From contig NC_080672.1 in assembly GCF_030247195.1 (NCBI RefSeq), forward strand, positions 394,647,037 to 394,711,036: a stretch of 64,000 nt of DNA, in the 5' to 3' direction. Shown in pieces: positions 10,898-23,515 of the stretch. The notes below the pieces were generated by a model. It searched no databases, was not told the DNA's origin, and saw only the letters and a list, made by a program, of their open reading frames with translations. Positions within the stretch are counted from its first letter, which is position 1, and each line of letters begins with the position of its first letter. The DNA is from Topomyia yanbarensis. Its lineage: Eukaryota; Arthropoda; Insecta; Diptera; Culicidae. The translations under genes were made by a program, and so were the position numbers.

Positions 10898-12116
10898 TGA
10901 ATGTGAGCTGTCGGGCCATTAGGCCGAATGCCATTAGGTGGAATGGGTCATAAGATCAAAAATGGTAATAAGACCGAAAAGGATCTTCAGACCAGAAAAA
11001 GTCATAAAGACCGAAAACAGTCATAAAACCAAAAACGGTCATAAGGCCGAAAAGGGTCATGAAGCTGAAAAGGGTCATAAGACCGAGAACGGTCATAAGA
11101 CCTAACCTAAGGCTTCTGCTATAGCGACCCGTAGCAGTTTACAGTACCAGTGCATTATCGCATAAACCATTTTTTTCTTCTTTGATTCATGAGCTGTTCT
11201 TTTCAAAGAAAAAACCTAATTGCTGCATTTGCCTATTTTATTCACAACGTGAGCCAGACGAATATGGCTACGACAGTAGGCTGAATGAACATTTAGCCGA
11301 AGGAAGCCGAATATTTCATAGAGAGAAGAAAAGAGAAGTCCCATCTTTATCCTGTTAAGCTTTCAGAACTACTTGGCAGGAGATATATTTGGGTAGATCG
11401 AGTAGAAAAATCTCTTACTTTGTTATTGTCTGAAGAATATTTTTTTCGGTTCTTTCGGAATTATACTACATGTTTAATTTTCATAAGAAAATATATGTTA
11501 CTCAAATTGCCCTAGTCTACAACTGTGCCAATTACCAAACGTGCTAGACTTGTGCGAATTTGACGCGAAAACTCGGTGACTTTTTGCTTTCCCGTCTGAT
11601 CGTGACCGCTGTCGTTGTACCAAGATTACGGCTTGTATTCGACTTCCTTGAGCCTCTTCGCACCGCAACCGTCGGAAGCGGCAGTCCGTCGCAAGCAAAC
11701 CTGTACTCGTTTACCCGAATTACTCATAAATAGGAACTATGAGTTAGTTTAAGTCCAACGGAGTGGAGCGATGTCGGACAGCACTCGACTTAAAGTGATA
11801 CGCCTTAGCCACATTAGGCGTCATTGTTGATTATTCCATTACGTCACTAAATATACAGCGAGAAAGATGACGTAAATAAGCTAAAAACTATTATTCAAAG
11901 TTTAAAAAAAATCTCAAACTCATTGAAAATATATAATTCTTTTAAAACTTGTTTTCAGTTCCAACCACTCTATTTATCACTATCTTTGGTTCATTTGGTC
12001 TTGTGTCTTTCGGCCTAATGGCTATTCGGCCTAATGACCATTCAGCCTAATGACCATTCGGTCTAATGTCCTTAGACCGAATGATTTTCGGTCTTACGGC
12101 CTAGTGTCACTGCATC
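10898..12116. mobile_element. Element with inverted subterminal short-repeat arrays
   Basis: The left end (10910-11105) holds eight or so imperfect copies of a unit like GGTCATAAGACCGAAAA. The right end (12005-12105) holds GCCTAATGACCATTCGG copies. The reverse complement of the right array reads GGTCATTAGGCCGAATG, matching the left-end phrase GCCATTAGGCCGAATG. Two arrays in opposite sense about 1 kb apart suggest a foldback-type or subterminal-repeat DNA element. No transposase found. Borders approximate. Confidence 0.55.
11665..11745 (+). repeat. Dispersed repeat segment, second copy at 35275-35345
   Basis: CCGTCGGAAGCGG, GCAAGCAAACC and CCCGNNTTACTC occur in the same order and spacing at both places. 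Unit identity unknown. Here it lies inside the element with inverted arrays. Confidence 0.5.
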
Positions 12117-13439
12117 TTCAGAAATCATTCGTCTACCAAATTACTTCAACGGATCATTGCATCATCACCTGCGTACGAACAGGCTTTAGAAACTTAGTAT
12201 TTACTTATAAAGTTACTGTCTTCTTTTATTAATATGTTTGCGTGATACAAAGTTTATATATTTTTCAGCTATTGAGCATTAATGTTCGTTTTGTATTTTA
12301 AATAATTTATCGTTTGAAAATTATCAGTCGATAATGCAGTCGAACCGAGCAGATAATAATGTTGAATAGCACTACTAGATAGGACAATCTAAACGGATAT
12401 TCAAATATTCGAGCATGCGATACATTTTAAAATAAATATTCTTGCGGAATGTGGCCCAATCCGCGTGTTCCGAATGACTGAATATATTTCAAGTTTCGCC
12501 AATCGCACAAGCCCCTTTTACACTAGCCGCCTGCGTATCTTACTCGATTGCATACAGTCAGCGAATGCGGGGACTGTCCCAAACTCTATGGCCTCTTCCG
12601 TGTTCTCTGTTAAACATAATTTTAGCTAGTCTAATAATCCATTCGACCTATAGACCTATTCGGTATGATGACTGGTCCAGCAGAATGGCTGGTGAGTGTC
12701 AGAATGTTAGAATCAGGAATCCCGTTACGTTGAAGATAACGCGGTCGACGTAAAACTGCACGATCTGTCTCTGGGAACACCCAATGCTATTATAAAAAAA
12801 ACAGTATTGCACAATGCAGAGAAGAAGAATTCGATAAGAAATGCATTCAATATGTTTATATACATTTTTCTTGTTGTAAATAGACAAAAGACGCACGATT
12901 CCGTTAAACTCACGAATCAAGTCAGCAATGTTTCACTTTTCAAATAACAAAAATCAACTCCTTGAATATTATCATAGACAAACAGACAAAACACTGAGAA
13001 AATTTATTCCGAAACAGTAACACCATATTCATTCGTACATTTGTGCATATATCAGTGGCGCCATCATCACCTAAGCGACAACTGTTCTAACTAAAAATAT
13101 ATTTAAATTGCCCATTAAAGCTGGTGATGTATTGTGTTCTAGTATTCTGTCCGTTAGTCTGTGATAGTATTACCAATTGAAACTGAACTAAATACGATTT
13201 AAATGTCAAATCAATAACTCAGAGAAAAAGGGTTAGGCTACTTATTTAAGATAAAAATAGCGAAATTTTTATGGTAGATATATTTCAGGTGTGCGTATGA
13301 ATTATTAGTTTCATTTTTTTCTCTTAGGTAATTTTTTAAACAAATCCATGATGAGCTACGTACTTTCAACGACTCGGAAAGTTATCGAGTATCCGCTTAA
13401 GATAAATTTTCAGAAGAAATTAATTACAAGTTGTTAATA
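12117..13439. other. No gene recognised
   Basis: AT-rich, short frames only, no recognisable domain, terminal repeat or tandem array. Confidence 0.4.
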
Positions 13440-14095
13440 TGGACGGAATTACAGAATTATGTTTACCCTGAGACAAATCTTAGATGAATTCCGAGAAAAA
13501 AAACTTGTGACTCATCATCTTTTTGTGAATTTCAAAGCAGTGTACGATTCAGTAAAACAAAACGAACTGTGACAGATAATGCTTGAACATAGCTGTCTAA
13601 CAAAACTGACTAAGCTGATTCTTGTAACGCCAAGCGGCGTCGGAATAGTTGGAGGAACATCCGAATCATTTGTGGCGTAACGAACCAAACATAAATTACG
13701 TAACACTTTTAGGGGGTGGAAGGTTATGACAACATAAGTTAAGTAAGCTAAAACATTACGTAATGTTTTTCTTACGGATTTTTTTGGGATTCGTTACGGA
13801 CCATGGGAGGGGGAATAAAGAAATTTATGACATGGGTGGAGTAAATTTTCGCGTTAGGTAATTTATGAATGGTCCTTTAAATAAATTGAAGCAGGAAGAT
13901 GCGCTTTTTAACTTGTTGTTCAACATAGCGGTCGAATGTGCGATACAAAGATCTGGTGCCCAAAGAAATGGAACTATCATCACGAGATCTCATAACCTTC
14001 TTGGTTTCGCGGAGAACATCGACATCATAACAGTCGATCGTAGAGCACTGGAAGAGGCGTTTGTGCGTGAGGCTGCGAATGTGTAACTCCGTCAA
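13440..14095 (+). pseudogene. Non-LTR reverse transcriptase relic, split by a MITE
   Basis: Plus-strand frames read FTLRQILDEFREKKLVTHH, LFVNFKAVYDSVKQNEL (the first catalytic Asp region, here F-K-A-V-Y-D), then after the insertion LKQEDALFNLLFNIAVE (LKQGD box), and GFAENIDIITVDRRALEEAF. The last of these is the catalytic box with FADD changed to FAEN. Both the G in the LKQGD box and one Asp of the catalytic pair are altered. The MITE at 13681-13877 separates the two halves. It resembles the same RT family as the relic at 33.85-34.06 kb. Confidence 0.8.
13681..13877. mobile_element. MITE (Tourist-like), TAA duplication, copy 1
   Basis: Inverted ends ACATAAATTACGTAAC and GTTAGGTAATTTATGA, 197 bp, flanked by TAA at 13678-13680 and 13878-13880. 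A second member lies at 55051-55291. Three-base TAA/TTA duplications suggest PIF/Harbinger-type mobilisation. Inserted into the RT relic, between the first catalytic block and the LKQGD-like block. Confidence 0.8.
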
Positions 14096-16049
14096 ATGTC
14101 AAAATTTGGTCACGTGGTTTATAAAGCTATTAAAACTATATAGGTAAAAGGTTAGTCTAGGGTCAAGGCTGTCTCTAAACATTTTTCATATCGAAGATAT
14201 ATGCAAAAATTCGTCAAAATCGAAAAGGGTTTTGCCTAACATCTGTTCGGGAAGCTTTTAGAGTAAATTGAAGAGTTTGGCCTACTAGATAAACATAAAC
14301 AAAAATGTCAACTAATGTACTTGTCACACTTAACTGTACTCCTACTGCACTATTCACCCCAAAAAGTTTTTTTTTTCAAAACCAAATGTCGTACAAACTA
14401 GGTTTACGCAAATCTGTCGCCAACCTGTTTGGACGACTCAGTACAAAAGAATTTCTTCTTGTGTTTAAAGACAGACCAATTTTGCGTGTAACTATTTGCG
14501 GTCGCCCTTCAAAATTAAGTGCCAGAAGTAAATAAAATGTACTATCAAGTGCCAAAAATTCGGAATAATCTTTTTTGGTCGGATTTTGACGCTTTCAGCT
14601 TGAGACGCGCGCCTCAAGTAGAAATCTTTGCATGGCATAATTTCACTAATTGTAAGCTATTAAACAACCATAGAAGACGATGAAAACGAAAAATTGTGGT
14701 CAAAATTGTTAGTCACATTTTAGTCCGCCATATTGAATTTTTTTTATTTTGATACATATTAACTCGAATGCGTGTTTATAAATCACTAAAACTTTTTTTC
14801 TCGATTTGGGCTGAAATACCACTTTTTAGAGGGGGTCCGCCATATTAGTTCGGCCAATTTGAATTTCGAAATACTGACTTCAGATTCGTAATCAGCGATG
14901 TTCTAAGCCCATAATCGATCGATCCTGAGGCTGCACGCTGTACACAGTTTTGGAATTCTATGCCTACCTAACATTAGACAGAACGTCGTCACGGGCACCA
15001 TTTTGTTTTTACGTCTTGAAAAAATATGTAAATGAAGGCAAAAATCTAAGCTTTTTGAACCCTAAAACTTTTTTCTTTTATGTTTTATCATTGGCCTGCA
15101 AAAATCCAAATTTTGCTTATTTTTGGTCATTTGGAATTTCCAATTAGATGTGTTATTTGCAAATGAATTACACTGAAATTTAGTCTAAAAACTTCCCGAA
15201 CATATGTCACTCGATTTGGCATGGAATTGCTCTTTATCCGCGCCTGTAACAATAAACGCCAAAAGCGCACAGTAAAAAACAAAACAATTTGTTTCCGATG
15301 GCAACATACATAGATAAAAGGAAACAATTACAGAAAACCGTTATTCTTATTTATGTTACGAGTATTGGTTGGAACGAGATGAGTGTTATTCAAACTAAAC
15401 CTGTGTTTCGTCTGCTGCGAGTAAGCACAGTCGCAATTGTTTTTAGGTGCTACACAATTCATCCTTCTGTCCATGAAGTGGAACGATGTGGTGTGGTTTA
15501 GTTCTACTGAGACCACCTGTATTCAGTTTCATCATGTAAGAAATGGTATACAGATTACGCTCAGTTGTATATTGAAAACAGGAGCAGTTTAATTTCACAG
15601 ATTTTCATTTAACGAATATTAGTAGCTTCGATTACCACAGTTCTCGTTTTATTTTGTCGGTAATACGTTCAAGATAAGATTACACGGTCTGCTATCATTT
15701 TCTAGCTACAACTCCCAATTTATGTCATGTTGAATTGGATTCCATTACAAATTTTACGTGAAGGTTTTTTTTAAACGACGGTTAATAACAGGTTTACGTT
15801 CGCATTAGTGGCATCCCAATCACAATGAAATAACAGAATGCTAGGTTCGTAACAAATTATGATGATAATTTTAAAATGGGTTATATCGCACTGTTCCAGA
15901 AATGTGTTTACAACCAAAATCGGCAGCAATCATTTGGGGCAGCTCAGACGTCAATCCAGAAGAATTTAAATTGATCAAATATTTAAACAACACGTATCTA
16001 CATAAGATCACTGCAGACATCGCTCAACATGTGTATGATATGAGCGGAA
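14096..16049. other. No gene recognised
   Basis: AT-rich. Phrases such as CCGCCATATTGAATTT at 14735 and GGTCCGCCATATTAGTTCGG at 14835 look like diverged internal repeats. Open frames at 14305-14535, 14950-15147 and 15289-15501 have no recognisable domain. Confidence 0.35.
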
Positions 16050-16120
16050 ATACGTGTTGCATCTAACTCTCTGCTCCGACATTATTGCGCAACAGTTAAC
16101 TAATTAGCAGTCTTCCCAAA
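16050..16120 (+). repeat. Conserved noncoding motif family, copy A
   Basis: ATCTAACTCTCTGCTCCGAC is followed about 30 bp later by AACTAATTAGCA. The same motif recurs at 18558-18625 and, slightly changed, at 28923-28990. Confidence 0.6.
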
Positions 16121-18557
16121 CAAATATCAAACACCACGTTTTCTATAATTTTTAACGTAAGTTATATTGTGTGCAATCGTCAGCGTCATACACTACGAAT
16201 TATGCAGTTTAGTTAAAATGGTGGAAAAGTTGAAAAACGAATGATAGTTTCATTTACATCGTCCTGACTGTTTTGCTATTGTCTATCTGTTTTTGCTAGT
16301 GATAATGACCACTCACAGAAAAGAAATGCACTACGACCTTAGTCTCACAGGCATAAGGTCACTAGGTGAGGTGAGATGACAGTGAGAATAGGACCCCTGA
16401 ATGCACTTCGTTTGCTCACGAGAAATACTTCATTTTAATTCTACAGTGGACGTGCCTTATACACAACTGTTTAACGTTTCCATCTCTTTCGGTCTTCCCC
16501 CTTCCCATAAATCGTGACACAATGAATGAATGGTCTTTGTTTTCGTCTGTTCGAGCCCTGACCAGGGAGGGTTTTTAGTGTCAGTTGAATCATCGAAACA
16601 GAGGGTGGAAATTCCGCAATGGGAGTGTAGTTTTTTCTAAAGACACTCTTACCACCCGCGAGATTCACACACAGCCACAACAAGTCTCGTAAAAAAGCTT
16701 TAACTTTTAACGACACCGGTTGTGACCCATCAAGTTCATTAGGTAACACCGACACAACCCGGTAGAGGTAATTCAATAGAAGCTAGCTTAAGATAAAATT
16801 GTTTACTCTTTCGTTTATCCCACAAAAAAAACCAAACAAACAACCCCAAACTATTTCGAGTAGCGTCTATTTACTCGTTCGGGCTGGCTGAAAAAGAACT
16901 AAAAATCTACCAACATCGTGCAATAATAATAGTTTACATTGTTTTTATTACATTTTCGAGAACGAAAACGAGCTCCTCGCAAGATCAGTCCCATTCCCAT
17001 ATGGAACCTTCCTCGGCATTAAACATTCATGCACCGAGCTCAGCTTGGGTGGAAATTTCTCCAGTTATGCCACGTACAGAACCATTTGTATGCTTCTCGA
17101 ACCAGCAGCAAGACCTCTGACAGTCGTTCAGAGCTAATGGCTTATGAATGGAAGAAATTTAAAACTCGTCGGATGAAGGCGAATAAGCTTCTCAAAAAAA
17201 AATACACAGTAAGGCATTCGGTTGCGTGGGTGTAGTGTAGCGGTAAGATTGGGGAAAGGTGTCACATAAACGAAAATAAGATTATGGTTCAGCAGCTCGG
17301 TCCCGTAGAAGGAGCTTAATACATACGCGTGAAATCGTCCCATTGACCGCTGCTGGCAGGAAATCCAAGCTGAAAGTTTGTATGTCTGGCTGGCTTTATT
17401 CGGTGCTATTTGAATATGCCAAACATGGACAAGCTATCTGATTTGACAAAGTGACAATACCAGAACCTTGCGCTTTCTGGTCATAGTCGAGCTCAGTGTT
17501 TACTTTTTTGGCCTTCTTCCGGTTTACTCAAACTTCCACTTTGATTGACAATCTATCGGGTCAGGTAGTATTCCTTACCTGATGGGTGTTCTTTTAGACA
17601 CCGATGGAACGAACGGGGTTGGACGAGTGACAGACATAAAAAACTAAATAGTTTTGGAAAGCCGAGACCGGGCAGGCTTCAACGACTGCGACAATATGGG
17701 CGTTGAGTAAGGCGACCGTTTGAGTTTGACTGATAAGAAGGTTACAAGTCATCACACAAATGCCACCTCGATAAGACTTGCGGTACTTTTGTCCAAGTGA
17801 ATGGGAATTGCACTCGTTGGACGTTGGATGCCCGAGTAAAATTGAACAATAAAATTACAGCAAATCGAAATCACATTTTGATGTCAGTATTTAACTGAAA
17901 TCTTAGTTTGCCTTCAGGTTACGGTTATGATACAGATTTTATTTCTCTTTTGCCTTTCTATGAGGATTTATTTTGTTTATATTTTCTCGGTAAAACATCA
18001 AATTGAATTCTATTTTGTTATCAACATGAAATTGATTCATCTCATTGAATTTTCAATTTTCTCTCAAAACCGTTAAACCGACCACAACGATAACGACCTG
18101 AAAAATTATTATCGGCACCACCGCAACGTAAAGTTAAGTTTTCAATTTGATATCAGACTTTGATCGGGGTGCTTATTTGCATTGCTTCATATTCGCTTTC
18201 GCTTGAACGATGTTGACTTTGGTAAAGTATCGAAGCCTTGCTAAAAGCGTTGCAAATAAAAGCATATGGGCTTGTCATGTATAATGTGTAGTCTTTTGAT
18301 CCTAACTTGCTAGAGTTATGGATGAAAGCTTTGGTATGAACAAGCTGAGAAGACATTAAAAAGATAACTGTCCATCAACGATTGAACGACACGAACCGGA
18401 GAAATGATTTTTGAACATAAATTGATCGACAATCAAATATATTTCCTTGAACCGCCGCGTGCGATACTTGACGGTTTGTTTGAGAAAGAGCAATTAGCAT
18501 ACATATGGTCAATGCAGCAAATCATTTAAAATTTACACAATTTGCGAGGAGACATGT
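16121..18557. other. No gene recognised
   Basis: Short frames on both strands without domains. GGGTGTAGTGTAGCGGTAAGA at 17228 resembles a pol III A box but no B box follows. No terminal repeats identified. Confidence 0.35.
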
Positions 18558-18625
18558 TTTTGATCTAACTCTCTGCTCCGACATAATTACACGCCAATTG
18601 ACTAATTAGTTCACAACAACAAGCT
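18558..18625 (+). repeat. Conserved noncoding motif family, copy B
   Basis: ATCTAACTCTCTGCTCCGAC is identical over at least 20 bp to copy A and is followed by ATTGACTAATTAG. The next 100 bp carry ATCGTCCCAATCGTAATCC-like phrases also seen after copy C. Confidence 0.6.
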
Positions 18626-20044
18626 CCAACCTTCGCTATCTAATCGCAAAAAAAATCTGCTCAATTCGATATCGTCCCAATCGTAATCCAAAATCTGCAA
18701 GCTAGGAACTCTGTGAAAATGACTAGGTTTACGACTATTCTTCGATTATTATATTCCTAAGGCGATTAGATAAGGTCGAGATACGAGAGCGGTATACGCA
18801 TTTTTGTTTTGGGTTGCGCGTTCTTCTACCTTTATGGAGTGCGGAGAAATACAGACCACCGAACAAACTCTTTAAAGGAGGGCACTCTGTTTGACGCCTC
18901 GAAAAATGGTCATATCTTGGATTTTTTTTGTCGTGGATAATGACTTACCTTTCAATATAGGGGCCCTTTTTCAAAATTTATGAAATAAAATCGTTTATAT
19001 CTTTTGTTGTACTGCATAGAATTAATCAATTTTTTCGCCATTTTCGCGAAAACATGTTCAGAAATGTACCATAAAAAATTTAATTATATATAACATGTAA
19101 TAATAACAAAAATATTGTGTTTTGTAAAATCTTTCGAAAACTACTCGGAAATGAAAATTTTCAGCTCATCTCGGCCAGAGCCGTCAACATGGTGCACCAA
19201 CCGAACAGTAATATGAAGGAAAGTTGTAAATATAGGTCTACTACGGATTCGTTCCTATTTTCATTCGTATTTGGCTGCTTAGGGCGAACGGAGCGCTGTA
19301 CAATACCGAGAAGGAAATATTTGTGCTAAAGAACTATAGTGGATGAATCAGTTTGTGTCGTTACGTGGCTATCGTTTTTTTCATTTTCGATGGAAGGTAG
19401 CAAACATACGAAAAATCCTATTTTAAACCATTTGAGCGAAGCACGTTCGTGATTGGTTCCTGCTAGTTTCATGTACCGAGCCGCAAATGTTAAACAGAAA
19501 GACTTGTGAACTAACCATGTCAGATTTCTGGAGACTGCATGTCAGCACCGGGAGAGAAGGTGCTTATTCAAATCTCACACCCGAAGAATAACCACCCTAA
19601 AGAATTAAATTTAAAAATATTTTCCTTCGCCAATTATTGTTTTTATTTTCGATGGGTGGAAAGAAGCATACATATTGGGAAAACCTTTCGTTCACTATTA
19701 TTGATTTGATTCGCGTTGTACTGAACGAACAAAAGTTTGCGCAGATACTATTTCGTAACTAGTTCAGTGAATTACTGAAAATAAAGGAAACAATGGATTT
19801 AGTTATAGCAGACATTATCTGCGCCATGATTAGTCCGTACAATTCAATCCACTCGCGTGGTCAGAGCCAGACTCGTTTTCGTTCGAGGTTCCATCTCTTT
19901 GACGATGGAAGTAAACTGTTTTGGTTCGACGGCGGGCCTCTTTAGCTTCGAACGTACAGTGAACCGAGTACAAAACCATGGATCGTATGCGAGTGCGGCA
20001 TCATTCGTGCGTTACACTCGTGCTACACCATACATACGTTTGAT
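18626..20044. other. No gene recognised
   Basis: AT-rich with several homopolymer runs. The stretch immediately before 20045 is GC-richer and may be 5' flank copied with the histone pseudogene; this is not established. Confidence 0.35.
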
Positions 20045-20248
20045 ATGTCTGGACACGGTAAGGAGGAAAAATAAAAAGAAAACCAAAATTCCGCTCGGTT
20101 CGTGTCAGTCTCCAGTTTCCTGTCGACCGAATCCACCGTTTGCTGAGAAAGAGCAACTACGCGGATCGTATCGGTTCCGGAGCACCCGTCTACCTGGCAG
20201 CAGTGATGGAATATATTACCGCCAAAGTATTGGAGCTGGCAGGAACAA
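20045..20248 (+). pseudogene. Histone H2A pseudogene, 5' part
   Basis: ATGTCTGGACACGGTAAG corresponds to the H2A start (M-S-G-R/H-G-K). After a frameshifted lysine-rich stretch the sequence reads [20 protein letters not shown], then [20 protein letters not shown] and ELAG, an unmistakable match to the first half of the histone fold of canonical H2A. One or more indels and an in-frame TAA near 20069 break the frame. Homology stops at about 20248, where a dispersed repeat (GCTAGTTACTGACGAG) begins, so the rest was lost or displaced by insertion. Histone H2A packages DNA in the nucleosome; this copy cannot make it. Confidence 0.85.
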
Positions 20249-20250
20249 AA

Positions 20251-20711
20251 TGCTAGTTACTGACGAGGAGAATCCGAAACACTAAAAAAAACTTACTTTA
20301 TGTAAGGCATGTGCCCTCATGCACAAAGAAATTGGTCTTGTCCAAAATTTTTCCCACTTGGGAATTTTGCATAATTCCAGGCGTTTGGTACTTATACCAA
20401 AAGACAGTTTCGGTTCATATTCCTCGTCGGCAAACCGAACCTCTGTGCTTACTATCGAGACATCACTCGGTATAAGCCAGTGGTTTAGTGTTCACGCAAG
20501 ACGTGTGACTTTTTGGAATTTAGCGTCTAACTAGTGTTAATTTGGGTACTAGTTCAGATACATAGCCTAACTGGACACCTAGATGGTGCTAGTTACTGAC
20601 GAGGAGAATCCGAAACACTAAAACAAAAAAAACATACTTTATGTAAGGCATGTGCCCTCATGCACAAAGAAATTGGTCTTGTCCAAAATTTTTCCCACTT
20701 GGGAATTTTGC
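20251..20711 (+). repeat. 120-bp direct duplication around a 216-bp spacer
   Basis: 20251-20370 and 20587-20711 are nearly identical (TGCTAGTTACTGACGAGGAG at both starts, CCCACTTGGGAATTTTGC at both ends). They differ mainly by about 5 extra bases in an A-rich run. The spacer's 3' end (GGGTACTAGTTCAGATACAT, GGACACCTAGATGG) continues into the second copy as part of a dispersed repeat. That repeat's inverted relative is at 31010-31105. Confidence 0.75.
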
Positions 20712-20868
20712 AGAAAAAATTGCTCTTCAGCGTGAACATTGTCCAGAGATCCGACAAATAGATCGAAAGTTACAGCGCTTCGTCTACCAAGAGCATTTCT
20801 TTATGGTATTTATGGTAGCTTTGAATTTTAAACTCGATTCTCTTGAATTGTCGTTTTTCCAAAAATGG

Positions 20869-21298
<430 letters not shown>

Positions 21299-21476
21299 TG
21301 CTTTATGTAAATTCAAACTTTGACATTTTTCGCACAAAAACGTATGTAACCCCTTAAACAGCCATAAATTCCTCGCGCGTATTTGCTATAACACACACAG
21401 ATTTCAATCTATCAGCAACAATTTTCGAAAAGCTGACAGCGATGAAAATACAGTGTAAATAATACGCTCTAAACCA

Positions 21477-21597
21477 CCTCTACCCAAATTTTCAAGAGAA
21501 AATACCCAATAGGTCGTTTACTACAGCGTTTTTTTTTTCCGTGATGCAATTTGCTGTATGACACTCTTTAATAGCGTTATTCACGAAATCAACGAAA
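21477..21597 (+). repeat. Dispersed repeat, homologous to 23325-23432
   Basis: Shared phrases CAAGAGAAAATACCCAATAG, GTCGTTTA, CCGTGATGCAATTTG and ACACTCTTTAATAGCG in identical order. Confidence 0.75.
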
Positions 21598-22199
21598 TGC
21601 CTTGATTTTTCTTATGAGAATGCACAATATGTGTAGCTTCTCGATGATCCACATAAAACCGAATAAAAAACTTTTTCTCCCTATTATTTTGAAGAAAAAA
21701 GAGTGCATTTTACAGTAAAGTGAGATTTTTCAGTTTTGATGAAGCCATTTTCCGAAACTAGAACTTGTTTCCATTTTGTTTGGTTCATTGAGTAACTACA
21801 AGTCTAAGCTTTACAAATCTTATTGAATTTCCTGTGTCAGACAATTTTGTCAAAAGTTATTGCGTTCGCAGCGGCGTTCCTGGACGTGGAAACGGTTGGA
21901 CGTCTACCCTTGAAACGCTTGTGTGTGTGTGTGGCTCTGTGCGACTGAAAACATTTTTTTTCGTGCACAATGAACAAATCTTGACATTACACAGAAGATC
22001 CACTGTTGCCTTGCCTTCAAAATCGAAAAACAAAATAACTTTCGGTTTGAGCACTTACACCAGACGCCCCCTTAAATAGGAGCCTCAAGCTTTCTAAAAC
22101 TCTCACTTTTTATTTTTAATTTTAAATCATTTAATATTTTTATGAAGAATCTTATGCAAATTTGAGAAAAATAAGAAACGTTTCGATCCCGAATCAATT

Positions 22200-22505
22200 G
22201 ACATAGTTTTTTTTTGCCTTATGGCATCACTCTGAAAACCTTGAACCTAATCCCAGTCCGAAGGACCGAGCGTCATACACGACTCAGTTCATCGAGATCG
22301 GTAAATGTGTGTGTATGTATGTCTGTATGTGACACAAAAGTCACTGAGAAACAGCTTTGGCTGGACCGATTTGTACAAAGCTTGTCTCAAATGAAAGGTA
22401 CAACCTTCCCATCGGCTGCCGTTGATTTTTTTTGTCGATCGGAGCTCCAGTTCCGGAGTTACGAGTTGAAGAGTGCGGACACACGGTAATTTCGCATATA
22501 AATTG
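22200..22505 (+). repeat. Dispersed repeat with (TG)n-type tract
   Basis: Includes GACTCAGTTCATCGAGATCGG, then GTGTGTGTATGTATGTC. Its end, GGAGCTCCAGTTCCGGAGTT ... GAGTGCGGACACACGG, is repeated at 23450-23515. The combination of a CAGTTCATCGAG-like hairpin and a CA/TG tract also appears, inverted, at 34890-34960. Confidence 0.6.
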
Positions 22506-22508
22506 GTA

Positions 22509-23310
22509 GGGGAAGATGGGGTAAAACGCACCCCCTAATGAAATATGACCATAACTCAGCTGTAGAACATCAATTGGGAGAATTTAAATAATGATATCGT
22601 TTAGCCAACATTTTCCTCTGTAATCGCAATCAGAATGCTTTGCAAAATATTCAAAAACGCGAAAATAATTCAATTCTTCAAAATCATTAAAAATTACCTT
22701 TTGAAAAATAAGCGGGGCAAAACGCACCTTTGCGGGGATAAAATGCACCACAACAACGGGGCAGAATGCACCGCAACAACGGGGCATAATGCTCGGCGCA
22801 CAAGCATGTAGTTTTGTTTTCTGACGAGATTTCACAAAAGTGTGCCATAAAATAGCCTTCGGTTATGCAATTAGTAGGTTCTCAGAACGATTTTTCTTTT
22901 TTCGATTAAAAAACCAGCAAAATCAAAGAAGAGGGCATTTTGCCCCCGATGGAGCAGCGATATAAATTTAGCAAAAAGTGAACTATTTAGTAGATTTTTC
23001 ATATATAGTGCCACAGAATAATGAGCTACAGTATAAATAGAACTGGAATGCACTGATATAATAGTAAAACAGCATTTATAAGAGCTGAAAATCTCTATTG
23101 CACGAGCCACAATAATCACATGAGAAGAGCACGTTATTGTTTGTTTATTCCTCGAGCTGCTATTGATGCACGATTATCAGACTTTGACAGTGTATGTTTA
23201 TTTTGGTGGACTTCCGACTGGTGTTACCCTTTTCTAGAAATTTTCAGCTGTTTTCGTAATAAGCAATGGGTGCATTTTGCCCCGGCGGTGCGTTTTACCC
23301 CATCTTCCCC
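22509..23310. mobile_element. Tc1/mariner-type non-autonomous element, 802 bp
   Basis: The 24-bp inverted ends are perfect: GGGGAAGATGGGGTAAAACG plus CACC on the left and its exact reverse complement on the right. TA flanks each side (22507-22508, 23311-23312), consistent with a TA duplication. Near the left end are three direct variants of GGGGCAAAACGCACC / GGGGATAAAATGCACC / GGGGCAGAATGCACC. No transposase. Confidence 0.85.
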
Positions 23311-23324
23311 TACCACTACTTCTA

Positions 23325-23515
23325 CCCAATTTTTCAAGAGAAAATACCCAATAGGTCGTTTACCACAGCGTTTTTTTCCGTGATGCAATTTGATGTGGGA
23401 CACTCTTTAATAGCGTTATTCACGAAAACGCGTGTTTCAAATTGTCGATCGGAGTTCCAGTTCCGGAGTTACGAGTTGAAGAGTGCGGATACACGGTAAT
23501 TTCGTATATAAATTA
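23325..23515 (+). repeat. Dispersed repeat, joins the 21.5-kb and 22.4-kb segments
   Basis: The first half matches 21477-21597 and the second half matches 22433-22505, so this is the fuller copy of one family. Borders not defined. Confidence 0.7.

Noticed and set aside
17205..17310. Possible second SINE or tRNA (GGGTGTAGTGTAGCGGTAAG)
   Set aside because: A-box-like sequence only; TGGTTCAGCAGC does not fit a B box and no fold is apparent.
19510..19600. Possible tRNA-like B box TTATTCAAATCTCAC
   Set aside because: No A box at suitable distance and no cloverleaf.
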